From Cryptomeria japonica (Eukaryota > Streptophyta > Pinopsida > Cupressales > Cupressaceae): a stretch of 64,000 nt of DNA. A model generated the notes under the pieces. The model made no database searches and was not told where the DNA came from. It saw only the letters and a list, made by a program, of their open reading frames with translations. The position numbers and the translations under genes are program-made. Below are positions 1 through 11,940 of this stretch, in pieces. Numbering within the stretch: the first letter of the stretch is position 1; the number at the start of each line of letters is the position of its first letter. The stretch covers positions 265,840,192 to 265,904,191 of the forward strand of contig NC_081406.1 in NCBI RefSeq assembly GCF_030272615.1, written 5' to 3'.

Positions 1-790
1 TATACTTTTTGGAGAGTAAGAATGGAAGCATATATGACTTCTCTAGGGTTTGGCATTTAGAAATAAGTCAAAGATGGTTATACTATTCTTGCTGCAACTC
101 CAACTAATTGGACCAAGTTAGGTTGTATGGGAACAATACCAAGGCAAAGAATGATATTTTGAGTGGGCTCTGATTCTGAACTTCTGAAAATGATGCACTA
201 TGGTACTACTAAGCATGTCTACGAAAAACAACAAAATTTATGGAGGTAATAAAGTGAAGCAAATCAAGATTCAAAGCTTAAAGGGAAAATTTGAGACCTT
301 GAGGATGTCAGAGGATGAAGATATTGTTGGTTATATGCTCTACTTGGATAAAGTGGTTAATAGCATCAAAGTTCTTGGTGGAGATTTGAAAGAAGATGAA
401 ATTGTGAAAAAGGTACTCAGATCTCTCCCTAAATCTTATAGTCATAAGGTACATCTTCTATTGAGGAATCTAGAGATTTGGACTATTTAATGGATCAATT
501 ATATGATGCTCTCACTACTATTGAAATTAGAGAGTTTGACAAAGATGCCCTAAAGAAAGAAGCATCTTTCAAGGCCAATAAGAAGGTGGAGACTAAAGCA
601 TCTAATCAGGTTGATGGATTTGATGAGGAGGAATAAAACTTTGTGATAAGACTAAAGAAGGGCACTGACAAGTACAAAGGTAAGCTACCTTTCAAATGCT
701 TCTATTGAGGGAGAATTGGTCATTTTTCCTCCAAATGTCCTTTTAGAGAATCAAAAGATAGCAACAAAAGAGATAAGATCAAATAGGTCT
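1..790 (+). pseudogene. Copia-1 gag remnant with broken zinc knuckle
   Basis: Gag is the capsid and RNA-binding protein of the element. The window opens inside it (FWRVRMEAYMTSLGF in one frame). The best stretch, 200-490, has QSLKGKFETLRMSEDEDI and LRSLPKSYSHKV, typical of the copia-type gag family (UBN2/PF14223). A CCHC zinc knuckle lies at 697-738, with C, H and C in place, but the second cysteine codon is TGA (706-708), which removes a zinc ligand and stops the frame. Several other stops and shifts are present. The family assignment is firm; the exact start is outside the window. Confidence 0.85.
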
Positions 791-969
791 TTATTCCAAG
801 GAGAGCAACTGACCATTATGATTCAAATGATGAAGCTCTCTTCATGGCCTTGAAAGTTAATAACAACAATGGTAATGTTGAAAAATTTAAGAAGTTTGTG
901 ACCTTGCATACTAACACGGGCAGTGAAAAGTCAATGACTATGTAGACTACTTTTCATGCAAATAGAGAA

Positions 970-2121
970 GAAAATCCTTAGGTGATTGACAATGGTTTTT
1001 TCAACCACATGATTTGTGACAAGGGAAAGTTTCTCAACCTCAAGAAGTGGAATGGAGGATCGATCAAGTTTGGAGATTAAGGCTCAACACAAATTTGTGG
1101 AAAGGGTGCAATAACTTATAATGAAAAGAAAAAAATAGAGGATGTTCTTTATGTCAAAGGGCTAACCCATAATCTATTCAATGTTAGTCAAATGTGCAAC
1201 AAAGGATGTGAAATCAGGAAGGAAAACTCTAGAAGATTAGTTGCAGAAGGATACAAAACTGAAGAAAATGTTTATCACTTAAAGGAGGCCAATGAGAGAA
1301 GTTGTCTAATGTCTCAAAGTAGTGATTGCTAGATATGGAACAAGAGGATGGGGCATATCAATTTTGAAAATCTTGTAAAGATCATCTCTATAGATGCAGT
1401 AAGAGACATGCCAAAGTTTATTGAGTAAGTAGTGTTAGATGGGAAATCAGACAAAGATATGTTTCAAGAACAAGGAGTACTCTTCTACAAAACCTTTGGA
1501 GCTGATACATATTGATTTGTGCAGAACTATTGGGACACAAAGTATCCAAGATAAAATGTATTTTATGTTGCTTATTGATGATTACTCTAGGATGACATGG
1601 GTTACATTTTTTAAAGAAAAACAAAAGATCTTAATAAGTTTAACATTTTCAAGGCTATGGTTGAGAATGAAATCAATGATAAAATCAAATGTCTAAGATC
1701 TGATAGACGACATGAATTTACTTCAAATGAGTTTGAGAATTTTTGTGAAGATCATGGAATTAGAAAACATCTTCTTTCTCTTAGAACCCCTTAGCAAAAT
1801 GGGGTATTGGAAAGGAAGAGTAGAATTGTCCAAAAAATGGCTAGGACAATATTGAAGGAAGCCAATCTACCTCATGTGTATTGAAAAGAAGCATTTCATA
1901 CTACTATATATATTCTTAATAGAGGGTAATTAAGGGTCAACAATGCTAAGACCCCTTATGAGCTATGGAATGGGAGACTTGCTATTGTCAAGTACTTCAT
2001 AATTGTTTGTAGCCAATGTTACATCAAGAGAGATGAAGAATATTTGGGAAATTTTGATTCAAGTTTTGATGAAGGGATCTTTCTTGGTTATTCAACTAGA
2101 AACAAGTCTTATAGATGCTAC
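970..2121 (+). pseudogene. Copia-1 protease and integrase remnant
   Basis: The protease motif is near 982-1020 as VIDNGFFNHM, where copia enzymes usually have D-S-G-A-S-x-H-M; the catalytic Asp is codon 988-990. The pre-integrase region follows as IWNKRMGHINF (about 1336), with its later zinc cysteines lost. The integrase core is recognisable: IHIDLC near 1507 (first Asp), CLRSDRRHEFTS near 1690 (second Asp) and NGVLERKSR near 1800 (Glu), then ELWNGR and FLGYSTRNKSY. Stops (TGA, TAG, TAA) occur through the core. The frame is cut at 2121 by Tat-1 and resumes at 17346. Confidence 0.88.
2117..2121. repeat. Target-site duplication of Tat-1, left copy (GCTAC)
   Basis: GCTAC directly precedes the left LTR and is repeated directly after the right LTR at 17341-17345. 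Removing Tat-1 and one copy rejoins the copia integrase reading frame, which confirms the boundary. Confidence 0.95.
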
Positions 2122-2895
2122 TGTTTATGGTAAAAATGAAAACAACAATATTGAAAGACTAAATAGATTCAACCACAAAACCCTAGCCTAACAATAACAA
2201 AGATCCACCATAACATATGAAGATTACCTAAGACAATGCAAATCAACAAAATCACAAAGATTATACCATCACATGTCCGCTAGGGTTTGGATCTCCATTC
2301 TTCCTATCTCCATTGATCTTGCTTGATATATTTGCTCTCACATTTTATGTGTGCACAAGAGCTCAACAAAGAACGAAAATGTGGTTGCAAGTAGGCTTGA
2401 TCGCATGAAATTTTGAATGCTCAATCCAGAAGTGCTAGTAGGATTGATAATGAAGGAAGCATCCTCTTATATAGAAGACACTGTAAGAAATGGAGGGATA
2501 AGATTAAGAGGTGTAAGAGATAAATGGTCAGCTAAGATTAGAGGGTAGGTAGAGGAAATAATAAAATAATGAGAAGGTAGGTAGTGTAGGAATTAAGAAA
2601 TGAATGACATGTGTCATGGGTAGAAAAGGCTAATGAATTAAATAAATAAATAAAGATTTATTTAATTAATAGAAGAAGTGGGATCAATTAAATAAATAAG
2701 ATATATATTTAATTTAGGAAAAGGGTAATTTAAATAAATAAAAGTATTTATTTAAATGAGAAATAAGGCTAGAAGAGGATAAATGAATTAATTAAATAAA
2801 TAAAGATTCATTTAATTAGTAGAAGAATTAGGCTTCAATAATTAAATAAATAAAATTATTTATTTAAATAGACAGGACAATTTTAGGTGTTTACA
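2122..2895 (-). repeat. Tat-1 3' LTR
   Basis: Plus view starts TGTTTATGG and ends GGTGTTTACA; in element orientation this is TG...CA. The last 300 bp are rich in AATTAAATAAATAAA words. It aligns over its full length with 16565-17340 with scattered substitutions. Confidence 0.95.
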
Positions 2896-2909
2896 TTTTG
2901 CCCCTCTTT
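2896..2909 (-). promoter_or_regulatory. Tat-1 polypurine tract
   Basis: Minus-strand AAAGAGGGGCAAAA directly abuts the 3' LTR, the usual primer for plus-strand DNA synthesis. The same GAGGGGCAAA core precedes the Tat-B LTR at 53213. Confidence 0.88.
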
Positions 2910-3238
2910 GAGACAATGCAACTTGTCACGTTGTTTCAAAGAAGATAAGATGAATTGATACAAAGTTGCCCCAAGACAGGAATGATATGCCCCCTCGAGA
3001 GATTGGACGAAAATGTTTGAAAAGATCACAGAAAATCTCTCGATAAGAAAGAAAGTCTAGAAAGGACTGACAAGATAGGATAGAGTGACAGAGTCACGGG
3101 ACAAAGAAGACTGACTTGGAAGACTAGGGCTAGGGTAGTCTATAAGATAGATTAGAAGGGAAAAAATACTCATTCTCATCCACACATCTAAGAGATCAGA
3201 GTGCAGAGAGAGCAGAGAGTAGTCAACAGTCAATAGCG

Positions 3239-6032
3239 ATGGCATTGGTGCATAGATTTGATTGCGTTAGCCGATATCAGAGGCCACCATATGCAGGAGA
3301 GTCGGTGAGTAGCACAAAACATCATTGTACTTTGTTGCATTAATTGTTATCATAAATGCATGCCAGGTAGGATAATAAATGCACATTAGGTAGGTTACAA
3401 AAAAATGTCAAGCGGGGTAAAAAAAATGCTAAGGCGTGTCTGGGTAGGCTAGGCACGTCTATGTCAAGTTTAAGCGCGTCTATGATTGTAATAGCGTATG
3501 TATCCAATGGGAGTGCGTTTGTGAAATGCAAGCACATTTGTGTAGGGCAGGTGCGCCTGTGTCTTCAAGGTCGAATCGACAGTTCTGTGATAAACATATG
3601 GTTGATTGGATAAGCTGCTGAGAGGATACGCTCAAGCAAGTCCTCTAGGGAAGACTAGGATAGTAGATAGGGCTAGGATTCACAATTCTATGATAGAACA
3701 TACCTTTCTAATCAGAAAACTAATCAAGAGGATGCACTCAAGAAGAGACCCTAGGATAGGATAGAACGAGGCACTTCGTGATGAACAGGGAGTACCAGAG
3801 AAATTGACAATTCTGTGATAGAACATACGTTCTCAATTGGATTAGGCTAAAATTGACAATTCTGTGATAGAACATACATTGCCAAATGGATAAGCTACTC
3901 AATAGGATACACTCAAGTAGGTACTCTAAAAGATAGGATAAAAGAAACACTTCGTGATGAACAGGGAATACTACTAGGATAGAGTGCCATATGATAGATA
4001 TAAGCACTAGGATAAAAAGAAGCATTTTGTGATGCACATGGAGTACCACTATGATAGAGTGCCATATGATAGATATAAGCACTAGGATAAAAAAAAAAGC
4101 AGCACTTTGTGATGAACATGGAGTACCACTAGGATTGACATAGTTGATTTGCTTGATTGCAGGAGGACCTACCAATGTTGGAGTCACAGGAGAGATTCCC
4201 TTTGACTCACGACTAGAGCTAACATTTGAGGATAGAGCCATAGTTGAGGCCATGGGATTGTGATATATTATGTATGTGCTTGAGTTTTGGGTGAACATGG
4301 GATTGTTGACTGCATTAGCTGAGAGATGGAACTTAGAGACATGTACGTTTCATTTGCCGATGGGTGAGATGACAGTCACCTTGGAGGATGTATACAAGAT
4401 ACTATGAATACCGATTGTTGGGGAGTTATTTCCTTACAATCGAGAGGGAGATAGGGATGGACTGAGACGAGTGTTTCAGGATCCAGGACAAGAGATGAGA
4501 GCTAGACATGTGGCTTGGGACACCATGAGAATGACAGGATTGGTGCTATCGGTGGTGCTGGCAGGAGTTATCAGTGGGTTCCTATGTTCGGACAGGGCAA
4601 CATGAGGGTTGGCTATGGGATGGTGGAGGACTCTGGAGACATTGGTGACTGAGAATACCAGGTTTGCATGGGGTCCATGTCTGCTAACACACTTGTACTA
4701 TGAGCTACATCAATTTGTATATCATGGATCAGCAGGATTAGGATGCAGAGTGACATTGTTGCAGGTATGGGCATATGAGAATCTGTCGGTTACACGTCCG
4801 ATACACTTTTGAGGCAAAGGACATGGGCGCAACTATGTACATCTTTATGATATGATTACCTCACAGCGACGACAAATTGGGAGGCTAGATTATTGGCGCA
4901 AGGTGATTGATGAGATAGACACTGTAGTATGGAGGCCTTAGATTGTGAGGAGTGGGAGGATGACGTAGTGGAGCTGCCATATGTATTCTAGAGTAGGTAT
5001 TTGATTGGTCATACATAGTATATTATTGAGCGACAGTTGATTGACAGGGTGTGCAGGCAAGTCGACAGGATACACCGGATGCCACGGGGGTTGGGGATGT
5101 ATGCACAAATGGTGAGGGATCAAGTGCATTTAGGGCCATTATTGTCTTATGATTAGACACTGACATAGATGCTAGAGATGGTTCCCCTGCCTTGGGACAT
5201 ATGGTTAGATGTAGAGGATCCAAGGATGGATGCAAAGTACACTTCATATTGGGGAGAGCATCCATTTCCACGGCTGACGGATCCAGGGGAGCTGATAGAG
5301 GGAGATGGTGGAGGTGATGAAGGTGATAGTGGGGATGGTGGAGGTAGATACCGACTACAAAGGTGGGGTGCAGTGGTAGAGAGGATAGTGGCTCAGAGGA
5401 AAGAGGGTGGAGAGGAGAGACAGATGCATGTAGTGAGGGGTAGAGGTGGATTTCCATTACAGGTGCTAGCAGCACAAGTTCCCAGACAGGTACAGGGACA
5501 AGGATAGGGACATGGAAAATAGCAGCCACAGGGATAGGGTGAGGGGAGAGAGGAGGAGGATGAGCTACTATCCTTGAGGGAGATCTGCCAGAGACAGATA
5601 GATGAGATCCAGGATCTAGAAAGGGATGCAGCTAGGCTCAGCAGATAGTAGGGGGACACTAAGCAGGAGAGGGATCAAGCTATTCAACACTATACAAAGG
5701 CTGAGACAACACCAAGGGAAGGGAGGCAAGAAATAGAGGACACAGGGGCTGGATACACCTATGTTCTGTGGGGAAGGGAGGAGATAGCTTACTGGCGAGA
5801 CCTATACTATGGAGTGGTACCACTAGATCAACGGGCTAGGAGCTTCTGGAGACCATCACAGATGACGACAACCACTGGAGGGAAAGACAAGAGACAAGCA
5901 TCTAGCGGTGGGGTCATGGGTCCTCCACCACCACCAGATAGAGGGGGTAGGAGAGATGATCCTGGGGCAGGTCCTTCCCAGGCTCAGACTTCGTCGAGGC
6001 TAGCTAGCTCTGAGGGAGGGAGTTCATCATAG
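3239..6032 (+). pseudogene. Antisense plant mobile domain (PMD) gene inside Tat-1
   Basis: It lies on the strand opposite to Tat-1 gag-pol. A short possible first exon (ATG at 3239) ends at TCG|GTGAGT (3304/3305); a TTGCAG acceptor sits at 4157-4162, although the phase does not match the downstream frame. From 4165 the frame reads a plant mobile domain (PF10536 type): ERWNLETCTFHLPMGEMT, TLEDVYKIL, WWRTLETLVTEN, WGPCLLTHLYYEL and LLQVWAYENL. In-frame stops lie at 4261, 4405, 4603, 4810 and 4939, with an apparent 1-nt deletion near 4940 after WRP. The C-terminal part, in a shifted frame to 6032, has RMPRGLGMYAQM, a Gly/Asp-rich stretch, charged segments and a Pro/Gly/Ser-rich tail. PMD proteins of hosts act in silencing and development; here it is an element-borne pseudogene. 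Confidence 0.82.
3575..4135 (+). repeat. Repeat-rich stretch in the possible PMD intron
   Basis: Copies of TTCTGTGATAGAACATAC occur near 3582, 3688, 3811 and 3859. From 3935 a 74-75-bp unit (starting AGGATAAAA, containing GTGATGAACA and GAGTGCCATATGATAG) is repeated about 2.7 times, with new units starting at 4009 and 4084. Both sit between the candidate splice donor and acceptor of the PMD gene. Confidence 0.8.
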
Positions 6033-7605
6033 CCTTAGAGGGCTCCCTATGTATCAGTTTTGTACCATTTTGTATGATGACACCTTCGAGTGATTGTAGC
6101 CATATGCATTTTGACATCATTGTATCATGACACTTGTGATTTTGATATATATACATATGAGATGATTCATCGTTGCGGTAGCTATATGCATGTTTACCTA
6201 TGTGATGTTGTTTCTATGTGATGCTTATGATATGGATGCAAATATGTACATGATGAAATGCAATATATTTTGTTCTTTTATTTTTTTAAATGTTATGCAA
6301 ATGCAAATGTTAATGTATGAAATGTAGATGAATATGATAATGCAAATAACTATTTACATGATGAAAATGTAAAATGTGCTAACATGTGTTGTGTGCAGGA
6401 TATGGTGCAATTGTGATATCTATATGTATTTATGAGATGCGAATATGTGGTAATGCAAGTGCAAACTACATGAAATGCAAATATTTTTGGTGTGTCATTA
6501 TACTTAGTCATGTGATAACGGACTACACGGACTCAAGAAGGACGATGGAGGTCAATCAAGAAAGGGGGATGGAAGATAGAAGATATGGAAGTGAAAGAGA
6601 TTCTTGTGCTATTATCATCATTGAGCTTTATTATGGCAAATAGGTTCTGACAATCCAGATATATGTTCGACCCAGAAAGTCATTGTACTCATTTGCATGG
6701 AGATCAAACAGTTACAAACAAAGAATGACCCAGTTCATACTAGACTCATAGTGTCCTCATATCCTTGGACAAGTCATAACATTACTAAGAGACAATCCAT
6801 AGACAACAAAGAAAAATAGGTGATGATACCCCATCCTCGCCTTTCTAGTCAAAGACATCCTGGAGATAAAATCTCTAGTTAGAGACATCCCAGAAAAGCT
6901 AAAAGACATGTCACCAAAAAGATAAAATCAGAAGAAAACTAAGACTCGACACCAATATCCACTATAGTCCTCAAGTTTAGTGTCTATTGTCACTTGTATA
7001 AGTCGATTTGATTGTGGTTATAATATTTACCTTCACAAAACGATAGCTAGCACTAAACCATAATGTTGTCTAAGTTTGTTGAAAGATTTGATTTGTTGAA
7101 GTCCATTGTTGCTTGTGTCTCATCTGAAACTGACTAAATCCATGAAACTGATACTTTATTATGGAGAAGACGAAACTTTATTGCAGATTTTTGATGCAAG
7201 TGTTCCTTTATTGTGGATTGTGTATGGATAGACTGAAGAAAACTAGAAGAAATTGTACCCCTCAGAATGTGTGATGCTCTTAGTTCCACACCCATCACTA
7301 GACTTAGGATTTTCCTTAGCCATAGATAGGAGCTGATTTATTATGGATGGAAAGGGGTGAAAAGGAAGGTTTATTATGAATGACAAACCAATCTTAGGTA
7401 TATCAATAACAAACCATGATGGGAATGGGTAAGTTTATTATGGATGGATAGGCTGTGAGTGTGCGCAAAGTGAAAGGATGAAATGGAATCCTGAAGGAGG
7501 GAGGAGCAATGTCTCTACACACTATGTCGGTGACCTGGTTTTCACCATGGTACTTGCCCAAGGCACCACCAAAGTGGTTTTCACCATTGGACAAAATTAT
7601 TTCTC
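6033..7605. other. Non-coding spacer between PMD gene and integrase end
   Basis: AT-rich sequence with many ATGATG/ATATG words (6100-6480). Short open stretches on either strand show no recognisable protein. Two copies of GTGGTTTTCACC-like words lie near 7530-7590. Nothing else is supported. Confidence 0.6.
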
Positions 7606-7765
7606 TTTACTTTCTTTTTTTTTTTGATTTTTCAATTTTTTTGTATTTTTGAAATTTTTGATTTTTTTGTTGTATTTTTGAATTTTTTTATTCTTTTTTT
7701 GTATTTTTGAATTTTTTTATTTTTATTTTTGTATTTTTTTATGTTTTTTTGTATTTTTGAATTAG
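7606..7765 (+). repeat. T-rich tract with recurring TATTTTTGAATTTTTT
   Basis: Low-complexity sequence built of TTTTT runs separated by GA, GTA or CA, directly after the integrase stop in element orientation. A similar T-rich tract occurs in Tat-B at 49320-49690. Confidence 0.85.
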
Positions 7766-7779
7766 GATACTCTGAAGAG

Positions 7780-8830
7780 CTATTTGTAAAACCTGTGAAG
7801 GTGCATGCTATTTATAGGATCCTCCAAAGGTTTTCCCTTTGGGGTTGAGAGCTGATATGCACTAGATCTATAGGTTGTTGTGATGATGTAAGGACCAAGC
7901 CAATTTGGTTCGAACTTGCCCTTCTTCTCTTTGTCTTGCTGAATTTTAGGATTTTCTTTGACAACTAAGTCACCTACCTCAAAGGTGCGAGGCTTTACCT
8001 TGTGATTGTAACTGCGACTCATTTGTTGTTGATAAGCCTTGAGATGATTAAAAGAAGTTTGTCTTCGTTCATCCAATAGTTCTAGTTCTTGTAAGCAAGA
8101 GACCCTGTAGTCTTCATCACTGATAATGTTTTGTAAAGAGACTCGTAAAGATGGTAAATCAACCTCAATAGGTAGGATAACTTCAGTGCCATAGATGAGT
8201 GAGTAAGGCATGGCTCCTATAGGTGTGCGAACACTTGTACGATAAGCCCAAAGTGCGGGATTAAGTTAGATATGCCAATTTTGGCCAACATCATTGACTG
8301 TCTTTTTAAGGATTTTAAGAATGGTTTTATTAGATGCCTTGACTTGACCATTACCTCGGGGGTAATAGGGAGTGGAGAAACAATGGTTAATATGGAAGTG
8401 ATCACAAAGTTCATGAACATCTTGGTTTTTTAAGGGACGCTCGTTGTCGGTGATGATGGAAAGAGGAATACCGTACCAAAAAATGATATAGTTAAGAACG
8501 AATGTAGCAATCTATTTTCTAGTGACTTGTGTAAGAGGCATGACTTCAATCCATTTTGTGAAATACTCTGTTGCAGTGATAATGAATTTGTGGCCATTGG
8601 AATAAGGAGGGTGAATCTTGCCTATGAGATCGAGTCCCCACTGAAAAAAGGGCCAAGGAGTCTCAATCGGTTGAAGTTCTTGTGCTGGCACATGAATAAG
8701 GTATCCATGACTTTGACATTGCTTACATTTCTTGACAAACTGATATGAGTCTTTTTCCATATTGGGCCAGTAATATCAAGTCCTGATAAGCTTCTTGGCT
8801 AAGGTAGGACCACTTGAACGTGGATGACAT
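7780..8830 (-). pseudogene. Tat-1 integrase
   Basis: Integrase joins element cDNA to host DNA. In minus orientation the zinc-binding end (CKQC in 8512-8760) leads to GLDLIGKIHPP (first catalytic Asp), ITDNERP (second Asp, about 8455) and NGQVKASNKTILKIL, where the third acidic residue, normally Glu in NGQxEAxNK, is AAG Lys (codon 8338-8340). The C-terminal part, 7780-8211, is open and has MPYSLIYGTEVILPIEV, then FEVGDLV and WLGPYII typical of gypsy integrase ends. At least three stops or shifts break it. The lost Glu alone should abolish catalysis. Confidence 0.9.
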
Positions 8831-8940
8831 ATTCCTTCATGAATTTCACATAACGTAATCTGAGCTTCATCCATTTCTAAACATCTAAGAAGACTGTCAT
8901 CTAGAACTCAATGGTATAGGATATCGGCTAAAATGATGTA

Positions 8941-9530
8941 TCAGGATGATTGGCGAATGAAAGTACAATGCTGGTTGTTGGATAAGTTAGGAGGAAGGGT
9001 GTTGTTACGAAGGTATGTGAAAATGGAACCGTATAACTGGGAATCAGGACCAACGACACATATCATCTCAATAGGAGTGATCTCATATGAGGGAACCAAA
9101 AGTTTATCCACCAAGAACTCATAGCAGGTTTCATTATGTAGTAGATCGATCGACGAGGCAATAGTAGCCATGGCATCTGTGGCTCGATTATGCTCTCTTG
9201 GTATCTACTCAAAGGTTAACTTCATGAAATATTGCTTAAAGTCATCTACCATTTTCTTGTAAGGCATTAATTTTTCATCCTTTGTTTGGTAGTCATCGGT
9301 TGCTTGACGAATTACAAGTGGAGAGTCTCCAAAAACATGAAGTTCCTAGATCTTCCATTGAACTGCAATCCATAATCCAGTTGTTAATGCCTCGTATTCT
9401 GCTATATTATTAGTGCAAGGAAATGAAAATTGGTATGATTTGGGAATGGAATCCCCTTGAGGTGTGATAAAGAGGATGCTAGATCCTGCACCATGTTGCA
9501 TGTATGAGAATCAAAGTATAGTTGCCAAGG
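8941..9530 (-). pseudogene. Tat-1 second RNase H (plant aRNH type)
   Basis: After the normal RNase H, the polyprotein continues with PWQLYFDSHT (about 9515), then in shifted frames AEYEALTTGLWIA-like and HNRATDAMATIASSID (about 9171), the layout of the extra archaeal-type RNase H found in Tat-lineage elements. The first acidic residue is kept in FDSHT, but the usual Gly after Asp is missing. The stretch 8941-9171 is the linker toward integrase. It is broken by several stops and shifts; the domain call rests on order and motif, not a database search. Confidence 0.75.
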
Positions 9531-9599
9531 CTTCGTGTGTGATACTGTCAGGATGGATTCATGTAGAAACTCTGAAATTAAAGGAGCATCATCTATCAT

Positions 9600-9997
9600 G
9601 GGTGCATCTGCTAACTGATCTGTGATAGCTTGTCCCTTTATTGCTTTTTTGTCCATATATTCAATGTCAAATTCACTCAAGAGCATCACCCATTTGGCTA
9701 GTCTGCCAGTAAGCATCGCCTTATTGAGAAGATATTTCAATGGATCAATCCTTATGACCAGCTTACTTTTATGAGTTAGCATGTAATTTTGTATTTTTTC
9801 TGTGAAGCAAAAACCACAACGAGACATGCATGCTCAATTAGTGTGTAGCTTAGCTCATAACCAACCAAAGTACGACTGATGTAATATACTAGCTTTTCTT
9901 TGCCCTCAGCATCTTGTTGCGCTAAGAGTTCCCCCTGTGCTGTTGATGTAGCTGATATGTAGAGTAACAAGGGTTGTTCTGGGACTGGTGGAATCAA
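9600..9997 (-). pseudogene. Tat-1 RNase H following reverse transcriptase
   Basis: It degrades the RNA strand during reverse transcription. Motifs in order: LLLYISATSTAQGELLAQ, KLVYYISRTLVGYELSYT, IEHACLVVVFASQK, then RIDPLKYLLNKAMLTGRLA and LSEFDIEYMDKKAIKGQA, characteristic of Tat elements. There is a frameshift near 9790 and a single-codon change at the site that usually carries the first catalytic Asp. Confidence 0.88.
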
Positions 9998-10132
9998 GAT
10001 TGGTGGATTTAGAAGATAATATTTGAGTATTATAAAAGCCTATTGATAGTTATCATCCCATTTGAATTTGATGTTTTTGTGTAGCAAGTGCTGGAAAGTA
10101 TGACATTTATCTGCAAGTTGTGCTATGAATCA

Positions 10133-11011
10133 TCATATGGACTGGAGTCTTCCTTGTAAAGATATAAGTTGATTGATATTTCTTGGTGGTGGCATTTCTA
10201 AGATCGCTTTGACTTTTATAGGATCAACTTCAATTCCTCTTTTTGAAATAATATATCCAAGGAGCTTTTTGGAGGTTACTCCAAAGACACATTTCTTGGG
10301 ATTTAGTCTCACTTTGTATTTTTCCAACCAATCAAAAATGACTGAAAGGATGTCCAAATGTGTGTCTCTATCTAATGATTTTCCCAAGAGGTCATCAAAA
10401 TAATCTTCTACAATTACGTGCATAAGATCATGAAAGATAGTAGTCATAGCTCATTGGTATGTAGCACCTGCATTCTTTAGCCCGAAGGGCATGAAATTCC
10501 AGTAGAAAGTTCCCTAAGGACAAGTAAATGTTGTTTTGTGTTGATCCTCAGATGCGATTTTTATTTGATTGTAGCCAGAGAATTCGATAATCAAAGATAA
10601 CATTGCATGACCTACTGTGATATCTATGATCAGGTTGATGTTTGCCAATGGAAAATCATCCTTAGGACAAGCTTTGTTAATGTCTCTGAAATCTATGCAT
10701 ATTTTGATGCTGTGATCCAGCTTATTGACTGGTACCAAGTTGGAGATCCATTCAGGATAATCAATTGGGTGTATGGATCCGACATCCAACAATTTTTCAA
10801 GCTCTACCTTGACCAATAATGTCACTTGTGGATGCATCTTTCTTAATTTCCTTTTCACTGGCTTTGCCCCTGGTTTAACTGTCAAATGATGCATTACCAG
10901 ATCCGGATCCAGTCCAGGCATATTGGCATATGACCATGCAAAATTGATTTGTTGTTCTATGAAGAAACTTATGAAATTTGGTCTTTCTCTCTCTATCAGA
11001 GATTGTGCCAA
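10133..11011 (-). pseudogene. Tat-1 reverse transcriptase
   Basis: RNA-directed DNA polymerase in two open pieces. 10514-11011 has HHLTVKPGAKPVKRKLRKM, CIDFRDINKACPKDDFPL and EFSGYNQI. 10133-10447 has EDYFDDLLGKS, the active-site box (usually YVDD, here YFDD), then LNPKKCVFGVTSKKLLGYI. Between them the frame is interrupted near 10450-10510. The two active-site Asp residues remain, but the coding frame is not continuous. Confidence 0.92.
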
Positions 11012-11032
11012 GAATATGTTATGTGGAATCTC

Positions 11033-11940
11033 TCATGTACCAATGTTTGTTTTGATGGTCTCCTCTACTAACATGGATGATTTTTCTTCATATGATGTTG
11101 GGAGAATGTTGAGCCTTCCATCTTCAAGTGCCTCAGAGATGTTTTCACCCTCAGATACGTCCTTTCTTTTTACTTTTTTGGGGTCAGACAGTGCCACGAT
11201 GTGGTTTTCACCGTAAAACCCATGTTTTGTTTTTATTTTTACATTTTTGCAATTGGAAGGCCCAACACCCTCACCAAAATATGCCACGTTGTCGAGTTCT
11301 ATAGTGTATCTTGCCTTATGGTCCCCAAGCAAAAGATCATCTCGTATGCCTAAATAGTCAAAGAAGGCCTCATCATTTTGTAATTATCGAATTGTACAGG
11401 TCCTTCATGGTCCCAGTCAATAAGTTGGTGGTGAACAAGGGGGAGGCCCTCAATGTTTTCGAAGTCAGTGGGTGTTAGGGTGTAGATACAGTTATATTTA
11501 AGTATGTCATGGTAGTTGTTGAGGTCATCATTGGCACTCTCCTCATCTGTCTCGATTATGAACAAGTCCAAATTATTATCACTAAAAGCGCATTTCGGAA
11601 TTGGTGTCCTCATCCGTCGTGATTTTGACCTAGAACCTAAAGACAAAGACTGTGTGGGATCCTCAGGGGCTGTTTCTTGACCAACTTTGAATTTTCTATG
11701 GAATTCCTCTTCTTCTGTGGGTTCACCTAGTTCTCTGAATGTCTCAATGAGTTCATAATCACTAGAGGATTTGTCTGAACCCCATTCCCATCCATTAGAG
11801 TCTGTGGAATAGCGGCTCTCTTGTTGATCATTGGAAATCATGATTTGCAATGCTTCATCTGATTTGTGAGTGTTTACCTTGGAAGAGATGAAACCAAGCC
11901 CTTTCAAGTGCTGATTTTTAAATGTCAATTCTAGTTGCAA
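11033..11940 (-). pseudogene. Tat-1 linker region between protease and reverse transcriptase
   Basis: Two open stretches (11350-11940 and 11033-11332) without a recognised domain: an acidic, Ser-rich protein with EEEFHRKFKVGQE, DNYHDILKYNCIYTLTP and DHEGPVQFDNY. Tat-lineage elements typically have a long segment of this kind between protease and reverse transcriptase. Function unknown. Confidence 0.6.

Noticed and set aside
3239-4162. Confident two-exon model for the PMD gene
   Set aside because: The donor GTGAGT and acceptor TTGCAG are good, but joining them puts exon 2 out of the PMD frame, so the exon 1 link remains unproven.
3738-4298. Minus-strand frames with repeated hydrophobic residues
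   Set aside because: They are the complement of the 74-75-bp tandem repeat and have no recognisable fold; the strand with PMD signal is plus.
5023-5659. Minus-strand frames opposite the PMD C-terminus
   Set aside because: His/Pro/Leu-rich composition is the complement of Gly/Asp/Glu codons on the plus strand.
10173-11216. Plus-strand open frames opposite Tat-1 reverse transcriptase
   Set aside because: They are complementary to conserved RT codons and show no protein motif of their own.
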